Source of the DNA: Leptobrachium leishanense
Taxonomy: Eukaryota; Chordata; Amphibia; Anura; Megophryidae
DNA length: 64,000 nucleotides
Assembly (NCBI GenBank): GCA_009667805.1
Contig: CM019065.1
Location: 151,254,101-151,318,100, forward strand
Direction of reading: 5' to 3'
Part shown: positions 56,501 through 64,000 of the stretch, piece after piece
Numbering within the stretch: position 1 is the stretch's first letter
Layout of the letters: every line of letters begins with the position of its first letter
The notes under the pieces: generated by a model
Told to the model about the DNA's origin: nothing
The model's input: the letters and a program-made list of their open reading frames with translations, nothing else
The model's database searches: none
Program-made: the position numbers and the translations under genes

Positions 56501-58840
56501 TTAACTATTTAACGCTGTGGGGCTTACTATGCAGTGGACTGACATAGCACGCCCCGTAGCCTGCCTATAGACGTGAACGGCCTGCCTAACATGCGTGTGT
56601 GCTTATTGCATTATTGACTGGCTCGGGACCGCTGTCCCACAGCAGCCAATGATATGATCTTCACACTTGTAATGTAGGCGGGCCAAGAGCCGGTCTCAGC
56701 GCCAGTGGGATGTGCTATGTCACCCCACAGTGTTGAGGTACCGTCTTGTTACTGGGAACTCCCGGCAGCAAGGGGTTAACTTGCATCTGTAGATGCAATG
56801 GTGACTGGTGTTGACTGACAAAGGTTTACTAAAGTATTCCCAGAGCCCATGTCAGGATAATCATTACAGACTCATGGCGGTTTTTGAGACGTCTGAGGGA
56901 TCAGAGATCACGCGCATTCGAAAGTGGTTTTCGGCCTAGCCTTATACACACTGAGATTTAACCGATTCTTTGAATCTTTTTATTGAATTGCGTAGTTTAG
57001 AAGGTGAAATGCCCTAACTCTTAACGCTTTTTATTTGGGGAATGTTGTTCTCAAAGTGTTGGATTATTCGCTGTTATGTCTGTCAGCAGATTGGCGAGCC
57101 TCGACCCATCCTTGCTCTTGATGGTCTAACCCATTATTGGAGGCTTTTTATATACTAGGATTACACGATTGCCTCTCCTGTATCACATCAACTTCTTATT
57201 TCAACTTGTCATATTGCTAGTAGTCCTAAATTGCTCCGTGCCAACTTTTGTGGAGTGTGTTGCAGACAGATATGAAATGAGTATATATTTTCAAAAATAC
57301 ATTAAATTCACAAAGTAAAGCATCGAATAATGTGTTAATGTGTTTTCATTATAGTACAGGGTGTATTGAAGTTTCAGTTCACTATTTATGTTTGTGTTTT
57401 TTTTGCACTCTCTGTACTGTCCCAGCCTATTTGAAATTGAGGCTGTATATATATATATATATAAAACGGAAATTATGGGAGCATTCGCAGACTTGCATAA
57501 AAATAAAAAACTTTATTGGTTCCAGTTGCATAAACCTGATCTCTGCTAAAAAAAAAAAAAGCCATAGTATGGCATGGCATTGATTTAAGGGTTCTGTGTA
57601 AATACAGACACAGGATGCAATAAAAGTGAGACAGAGGTCATTTGCATATCCTACCCAGAGTTCCTTGCTGCATATGGGGAATGCAGCACAGGGGCTCTGG
57701 GATGCAGTTCTTTGAATTGCTGTGATGTGCAGATGGCTTCTGCAATAATAAAAATAACCATTATAGCGCGGAGGCTTTTTATCTCACTTTTTGTCCTCCA
57801 CCACAACTGGTGTAAGATATATATATATTTTACATGTTATATAACTTCTTTTTACACCTGTTTTACATTCAACAGCCCCCCCCCACACCCATTACAAAGC
57901 TCATTAACATATGCCTTCTTGCTAGAGTTAAATGAAGGATCAAGACATCAACATATATGTCATACATTTATACAAAAGCAATTTATATTTATCATTTTCT
58001 GTAGGAACCCTATGCAATGCAATGCTCCATGAGTTTGCCAAAAGCATCCCTATAAATCCCAGCTAATCTAGCGATGATTAGGCCATTCCATGCCATAGCA
58101 AGGTCTAAATGGATTCAATTACCATGAAGGACACCGACAAACAGTGCAAAGTCCTGCCGAGCGATTTAAGAGTTTTGTTATCTCCTCTGAAATCCAGGCC
58201 TGGATTAATTGTCAGAGCCTGGATACAGGAATTGGGGTGGCATATCTCCCCCCAGATTTCTTCAAAGACATACACACAGTGTGTGCCTAAGATTTAGGAT
58301 GTGTTGTATGGGTGGGGTTTATGCTTTAGTTTATTCCTTAAAGCTATTGAATTCCCTCAAATATATTTATGTCATGCAGAGTTAGGGCAGTAACTAAACA
58401 ACTGAGTATTCTAATCTGTAGCAGCTTTGTTACTTTGTGTCTCTGCACTGCCTTACATTATTTACTGGATTTTTTGTGGTCCCTTCAACTAGGTGTCAGA
58501 CCGAAATGGGCACACAGCAACGTTTGCTCTTTTTTAAAAAACAAACCAAAAAAAACACCCCACAACGTCCATTGACTTGTGGACACCAACCAAAGCCAGA
58601 ATAGTTCACTCAGACACAATTTTACCACTTTGAGTATTTTTACTCGTTTAAAGAATAATTTTTATTAATTAAAAGTTGGTTTGTCACTCACTGAAATCAA
58701 ACATCTCCTTGTGTCATACTTATTTGTTAATTTTATGTTTGTTTTGTCCCACTCATTGTATAACGCTGCAGAATATAATGGCGCTGTATAACTAATTGTA
58801 ATTGTTATATGTTTATATGGTACTATTCCTCCTATTAATA
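56501..58840. other. intronic sequence, no gene seen
   Basis: Low-complexity tracts ((TA)n near 57450, poly-C near 57886) and no coding motif. A palindromic GTGGGGC/CCCCAC pair lies near 56518 and 56735. CATTGTATAACGCTGCAG near 58755 is another diverged retroposon tail. Confidence 0.45.
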
Positions 58841-58843
58841 GCA

Positions 58844-58882
58844 GCTCCTGATGAAGTCCTCTCTGGGCGTTACGCGTTGAGC
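58844..58882 (+). ncRNA. hammerhead-like motif, degenerate core
   Basis: Stem I GCTC/GAGC pairs and CTGATGA is intact. Stem II is GTCC/GGGC and the GAAA box is GTTA. Stem III is the palindrome ACGCGT. The changed GAAA box would probably inactivate it. Confidence 0.4.
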
Positions 58883-59152
58883 CTTTCCTATTTCTTTTAA
58901 CTGCTTTTTATGTCATGGTATTTTCTACTAATCTGTATATTATGGTTGCTGTCCATACTAATGGCTACTTATAATTGAATGGTTGCTCTTGGGCTGTGAT
59001 TAAGCTATTCAGCTCATTGTTTAAACCATTTCAGTTTGTACCCGGTATATAGCTACCGTTTAAATAGGCAACTCGAACTGCCGAGGTAACAGGGAGTTTA
59101 TTGAGTGGATGGTTATTGCCCCTTCCCATCTAATAGTTTCTACCGCCTAGCC

Positions 59153-59336
59153 CAGTGGTTCCCAACCGCGGTCCTCAAGTACCCCTAATAGGCCAGGTTT
59201 TAAGGATCACCTTGGGAAAATGCAGACTGAATCCTGTAATCACTGAGCAGCAAATTATATCACCTGTGCTGTGCTCCAGATATCTGGAAAACCTGACCTA
59301 TTGCGGGTACTTGAGGACCGTGGTTGGGAACCACTG
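59153..59336. mobile_element. hAT MITE, CAGTGGTTCCCAAC family
   Basis: Ends CAGTGGTTCCCAACC and GGTTGGGAACCACTG, flanked by GCCTAGCC (59145-59152 and 59337-59344). This is a perfect 8-bp duplication. The inner CGGTCCTCAAGTACC is mirrored. Confidence 0.95.
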
Positions 59337-59626
59337 GCCTAGCCTATACATGTACCTACAGTATACAGAGTTGTCCATTTATCATATTTTACTAGTCTCT
59401 TTGTAAATTGCTTTTGTGTTTAAATTGTTTTGCGTATCAATAAAGATTGTATGATCCTTTTCTGCACTTTGTGCACTTATTGTCTACTTTCTATATTAAT
59501 CTACTGGGATTTCCGTAATTCTTTTTCAATTTAATTAATACATGTATTTAAGGGGTTATTCAGAGAACACCGAAATGTCACTGACATTTTGGTGCTTTCT
59601 TGTTCGCCAACACTTCAGCTAGCTGA

Positions 59627-60052
59627 GGCTAAGGTCAGACGAAAGCAGTTTTAACGTGCGTTTAGCCGCACGAAATCACGGCCGTGCTAGCAGCAAATGA
59701 CATCCAATGCCGGGGAACATACGACGAACGGCTGCACGGAAGTTCGTCCGTGCAACGCAAGTGGCAAACGAACGCATTTTTTCGAGAACGTCAAACCGCT
59801 ACTACTGACGTACAGAGTGCGCTGCGGCCGCATAGCGGCGTGTTTGCGTGATTGGGAGACGTCAGACGCTGCACACGTCCGGCCAACATAACGTCCAGAC
59901 GCAAAAGGGTTTTATTGATGATCCGTACAAAATCACGTACGAAAATGCGCATCGTATGACCGCTATCGCGTATTCCGTGAAAAAATACGTCCATTCGTTC
60001 GAACGCACTTTTTCACGGACAACGTGAAAAATGCGTTCGTCTGACCCTAGCC
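59627..60052. mobile_element. Harbinger-like MITE
   Basis: GGCTAAGGTCAGACGAAAGC and CGTTCGTCTGACCCTAGCC are its ends. Flanks TGA and TAA fit a TWA-like target. It is in the GGTCAGACG family. Confidence 0.8.
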
Positions 60053-60403
60053 TAAGTTCGCCTACCCTTCAGTGAATTCAGCATTCACTACATGGCCGTC
60101 AAACAGATCACCGACCAGCCACCAGAAAAAGCCACTAAGCCGCCGAACAGGGGTAAAAAAAAGAAAAACAGAAAAAAATTCAACTTTAAAACGCGTTAAA
60201 AAAAACAAAACAAACAGTGCATGAAAATGTGTGAAATAATATATAAGGTTCTACGAATAACAATAAAAAGAACGGTTACAGAATTTAAAAAGAAAAACAC
60301 CACGTAAAAAAAATAATAATCAGGATTAAAAATTTTGCTGAAATAATGGCGAAAAATCTCAAAAGAAATTCCTAAAAAGTTAATAAAGAGGCTTTATTCT
60401 GCA

Positions 60404-60601
60404 GGGTGGGTGGAGTAGAGGTAACATCACTGCTCTGCATGGAGAGAGCCTGTGGAGACATGGGTTCGATCCCGACGAGCACCTCTCCAGTAAGTGTCCT
60501 TGGCAAGACACCTAACAGTACATACTCGCCACCCAGGACATACTTGAAAACGAGAGAAATCTCAATGTATCCTTCCTGGTAAAATACTTTCACAAAAAAA
60601 A
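60404..60601 (+). repeat. tRNA-derived SINE
   Basis: A-box-like TGGAGTAGAGG (60411-60421) and B box GGTTCGATCCC (60463-60473) have the spacing of a polymerase III promoter. After the tRNA-like head comes a unique body (CTTGGCAAGACACC, CTGGTAAAATA) and an A-run from about 60593. It is not a functional tRNA: no cloverleaf is apparent. Confidence 0.8.
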
Positions 60602-60979
60602 AATGAAAAGAATAAATGGTTGAATAAATATTTAAGAAAAATGGGGATTTTTTTACTTTGAAACTTATGGGATGCACCTGTTTAAACCTGTCAAATGAAA
60701 CCACTGAAAATCAGGACATTTCATTGACATTTCGGTGGTGTTCGGCGTTCTCAGAATAGATTAACCATTACTTCTCTATGGGGAATTTCACCGTATTTCA
60801 CTGGCAATTTGCCAATATTTGGCGGATTGCCAGGTTTTTGAATAGCCAAATGGCCATGAAATTGCACCGTACGGGGAAATTCACCCGCTTTTCAGTGGTA
60901 AGAAAATGTAAGCAAATAATGATACAAATTATAGCTGGTCTTCAAGCAAAGGCTGTGACTTGACAATTTGACATAATAT

Positions 60980-61892
60980 CAGGGTTATCCAAAGAGATTC
61001 GAAAAGTCACCGCACGTTCGGTGACTTTTCGTTCTCTTCAATTCGGTTCCTTTTGCCGATTGCATTTCGGTGACCCTGCGGTGTATTCAGCAAAGAGCAC
61101 AGGGTCCCCGAATTGCAGGGAAAGGCTACCGAAAACCTGACGAACACTAACCGAATGCACGCTGAAAACAAGCAAAAACATCTGGATTAACCTTCGAAGA
61201 AGCCGAACAGGAGCCGAACAGGAGCCGAACAGGAGCCGAATCACACAGAGCCGAAGCAGCTGTGACGTAGAGGAGGCAGTGAATAAATTAGAAAAACCAT
61301 TTGTATGAATCTGGGAAAAAGAAACGCTGTTTGCAAAAAAACTACTGAGCGAAAATGTCTGAAATTTTCACAGGAGGTCCAGGGAATCATAATAAAGAGG
61401 GCTGTTACAAAAAAAATAAGTAAACTGAAAAACAAAATCAAAAAAAAATCGGACTTTTAAAAAAAAAAAAAAAAAATCTGAAAAATGCTTAAAATATCCT
61501 AAAAAATCTATAAATAAAGAGACTTTTTGCTGCAGAATTTTATAATGAACGGTTTATTAGATATTGAATTAAAACGGGAATATTTTTAACATTGAAGTCT
61601 ATGGGATTCTCCTGAATTAATTTGCCGAATTAAACCACCGAATGACAGGGCATTAGGGGAACCTTTCACTGCTGGTTTGTGTTCTCTGCATAGCCGAAGC
61701 AGTGCTTCTCTATGGGGATTTCACTGCCCTCGAACAGGCACCGAACAGGCACCGTATGTGCAGGTAATTCGCCAGGATTTGGTGAATTGCCTGCTCTCTG
61801 GATAGCCGAATGGCCAGGAAAGGTAACCGAATGCTGATTTTCAGCGTTCGGTTACCTTTCTCCAGCAATTCGGATCTCTTTGGATAACCCTG
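60980..61892. mobile_element. CAGGGTTATCC foldback element (copy 6)
   Basis: 913 bp with the family ends. Flanks are TAT and TAA, close to but not an exact 3-bp duplication. Same orientation as copies 3-5. Confidence 0.92.
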
Positions 61893-62441
61893 TAAGTCTC
61901 TGCAAATTGCTGAAGCCAGCGCTTTATCAGAGTAATAATATGAAGCTGTGGGGTTACAATTTCCAAGGGATTTGGGACGTGTGAGATTGGGGCCCACATT
62001 TCAAACATGCCCTGTAGAGTATTTGACCTTGGTGCTTCTGTTTTGAATGACCATAAGTAAGTAAATCCTTAAAACTAATAATTTTATTAACTACACTGGA
62101 AAAAGGATTTATTGAGCTTAGGCAGTAAGGCAAACAAAGCGTACAGCTGCTTTATAAACGTGTACAAAGAGCCAGAGATGAACACGCTCACATAACACAG
62201 TGTGCAGGGAGGGACTGGGAGTTTCATTTAAGATCCACGAGTTCAGAACCCAGGACAGAACAGGACAGCTCTCAAAGTCCATGTCCCAACCCTGGGGAAT
62301 AAATCGTTACAGAATCCAGAGAATCCAGCCACATATTAACCTCTACCTCATCAGGATATCAAGTATGAACTTTGGATTCCTCGTGCACATTATGGTATCA
62401 TCAGCCCAGACCAGCAGTTGCAAAGAATTATGGGAAACTTA
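61893..62441. other. intronic sequence, no gene seen
   Basis: Short interval between two foldback copies. No motif recognised. Confidence 0.4.
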
Positions 62442-63351
62442 CAGGGTTATCCAAAGAGATTCGAAAAGTCACCGCACGTTCGGTGACTTTTCGTTCTCTT
62501 CAATTCGGTTCCTTTTGCCGATTGCATTTCGGTGACCCTGCGGTGTATTCAGCAAACAGCACAGGGTCCCCGAATTGCAGGGAAAAGCTGCCGAAAACCT
62601 GACGAACACTAACCGAATGCACGCTGAAAACAAGCAAAAACATCTGGATTAACCTTCGAAAAAGCCGAAAAGGAGCCGAACAGGAGCCGAAAAGGAGCCG
62701 AATCACACAGAGCCGAAGCAGCTGTGACGTAGAGGAGGCAGTGAATAAATTAGAAAAACCATTTGTATGAATCTGGGAAAATGAAACGCTGTTTGCAAAG
62801 AAACTACTGAGCGAAAATGTCTGAAATTTTCACAGGAGGTCCAGGGAATGATAATAAAGAGAGCTGTTACAAAAAAAATAAGCAAACTGAAAAAAAAAAA
62901 AAAAAAAAATCGGACTTTTTTAAAAAAAAAAAAAATCAGAAAAATGCTTAAAGTATACTAAAAAATCAATGAATAAAGAGACTTTTTGCTGCAGAATTTT
63001 ATAATGAACGGTTTATTAGATATTGAATTAAAACGGGAATATTTTTAACATTGAAGCCTATGGGATTCTCCTGAATAAATTTGCCGAATTAAACCACCAA
63101 ATGGCAGGGCATTTCGGGAACCTTTCACTGCTGGTTTGTGTTCTCTGAATAGCCGAAGCATTGCTTTATCATGGGGATTTCACTGCCCTCGAACAGGCAC
63201 CGAACAGGCACCGTATGTGCAGGCAATTCGCCAGGATTTGGCGAATTGCCTGCTCTCTGGATAGCCGAATGGCCAGGAAAGGTAACCGAACGCTGATTTT
63301 CAGCGTTCGGTTACCTTTCTCAAGCAATTCGGATCTCTTTGGATAACCCTG
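62442..63351. mobile_element. CAGGGTTATCC foldback element (copy 7)
   Basis: 910 bp. The flanks are TTA and ATA. Subterminal hairpins are GTCACCGCACGTTCGGTGAC at the left and GGTAACCGAACGCTG, with complement, at the right. It is very similar to copy 6. Confidence 0.93.
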
Positions 63352-63457
63352 ATAGTTCTATAATAACAGAAAGACCAAAAAGTGAGCGGTGCCCTAATAT
63401 TACCTGAGTAGCTAAATAGAATGGAGTGGATTAAGGATTGTAGACTTCACTCACTTA

Positions 63458-63856
63458 GGCCGGGGTCAGACAACTGCACTATGTGCGCCTGTACTGATGT
63501 GCCTCCTGGCGTCTGTCGCAGCGTTGTGACGCAAAGACAGGGCCGGGCACATGCTGTAGCGCACGCACAAATTGCGCATGCTGCTGTGGCCATGCTAAAA
63601 GCCTCCCTGTCGAAGCACTACAACACACGTTCGACGGGGCTGCAAAGCGCAATTCTCCATAGGAGGATCACTCATTTCAAATCTGACTGCACCACTCTCC
63701 CCAAACGTTGGTACAGAGCAATTTAGGACTAATAGCGATATGACAAGTTGAACTAAGAAGGTATCCATGAAAAGCTACATAGAGCGATATCACGCGGAAA
63801 TATGCGCGATATCACGGCAAAATCCACACGATAAATCGCTCAGTGTGAACGGGGCC
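63458..63856. mobile_element. Harbinger-like MITE with TTA duplication
   Basis: GGCCGGGGTCAGAC at the left, GTGTGAACGGGGCC at the right, and TTA duplicated at 63455-63457 and 63857-63859. It ends 20 bp from the splice donor of the NT5DC4-like exon at 63877. Confidence 0.75.
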
Positions 63857-63876
63857 TTAAAGTGAATTATACTCAC

Positions 63877-63921
63877 CTTACATGGTCCACAACCGACATC
63901 AAACAGGTATGTCATGATGGC
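63877..63921 (-). CDS. NT5DC4: NT5DC4-like coding exon A (most upstream in window)
   Basis: 45 nt in phase 0-0, with acceptor CTATTCTTCAG and donor AAG|GTGAGT. It reads AIMTYLFDVGCGPCK, matching the KIMTYLFDF segment of NT5C2 that follows the motif II Thr/Ser. The catalytic DMDYT motif I and motif II are in exons beyond the window end. The upstream flank to 64000 is intron. Confidence 0.9.
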
Positions 63922-64000
63922 CTGAAGAATAGATGTAGAAAATTACTACCGGTGCACAAAAGTGAAATGTCTCTCAGATTTTCAAAAGGTCCTTTATACT

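Larger units (their letters stand above)
59553..60905. mobile_element. divergent CAGGGTTAT-type element with nested MITE and SINE
   Basis: GGGGTTATTCAGAGAACACC at the left, and text from about 60640 to 60905 (CATAGGC-like, GGCGGATTGCC, AATAGCCAAATGGCC), match the foldback family at low identity. A Harbinger-like MITE (59627-60052) and a SINE (60404-60601) interrupt it. The right terminus is not preserved. Confidence 0.6.

Noticed and set aside
60404..60601. Possible tRNA gene
   Set aside because: A and B boxes are present, but the anticodon and acceptor stems do not form and a unique body with an A-run follows. It is a SINE.
63161..63346. Repeated 60-66 residue ORFs beginning M-YHGDFTALEQ or MLICFVTALF in several places
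   Set aside because: They lie within the foldback element copies and track its palindromes. No coding signature is evident.

Overview
The window is a piece of a vertebrate nuclear genome, most likely from an anuran amphibian. It holds the tails of two convergent host genes and is otherwise densely filled with transposable elements: Tc1/mariner, hAT, PIF/Harbinger-like MITEs, CR1, a Penelope-like element, sushi/Tf1-type Ty3/gypsy elements and a tRNA-derived SINE. The frog assignment is an inference from this repeat mix. There is no bacterial-type gene organisation.

Host genes. On the minus strand, nine consecutive coding exons (63921 down to 20437) join without any phase conflict into 837 nt: 278 residues plus a stop. 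They encode the C-terminal part of a cytosolic purine 5'-nucleotidase-like HAD phosphatase of the NT5C2 family. On the plus strand, 974-1238 is a terminal exon resembling the C-terminus of CKAP2/CKAP2L. The two genes meet tail to tail. As I recall it, human NT5DC4 and CKAP2L have the same arrangement, so I call the pair NT5DC4 and CKAP2L.

Layout. 1-20 kb is the region between the two gene ends and carries an old Tc1, several hAT elements with 8-bp target duplications, and a 3.6-kb hAT-type element with a Tc1 inside it. 20-64 kb is the NT5DC4 gene, with introns up to about 16 kb made almost wholly of repeats. 31.7-36.6 kb is a young non-autonomous LTR retrotransposon whose single gene contains about 48 copies of a 30-bp repeat. 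37.1-46.5 kb is a nest several levels deep: a Tc1 holds a 3-bp-TSD foldback element, which holds a chromodomain gypsy element, which in turn holds another foldback copy and a foreign solo LTR. 49.6-52.5 kb holds a broken Penelope-like element (reverse transcriptase plus GIY-YIG) with hammerhead-ribozyme-like termini. 59.5-63.9 kb has more foldback elements, a SINE and Harbinger-like MITEs.

Most notable. Both LTR retrotransposons, which are unrelated in LTR sequence, have a 10-11 nt primer-binding site just after the 5' LTR that perfectly complements a tract inside their own LTR, 25-30 bp after a TATA box. This predicts Tf1/sushi-type self-priming. At least five hammerhead-like cores lie in the window, most with a palindromic zero-loop stem III.
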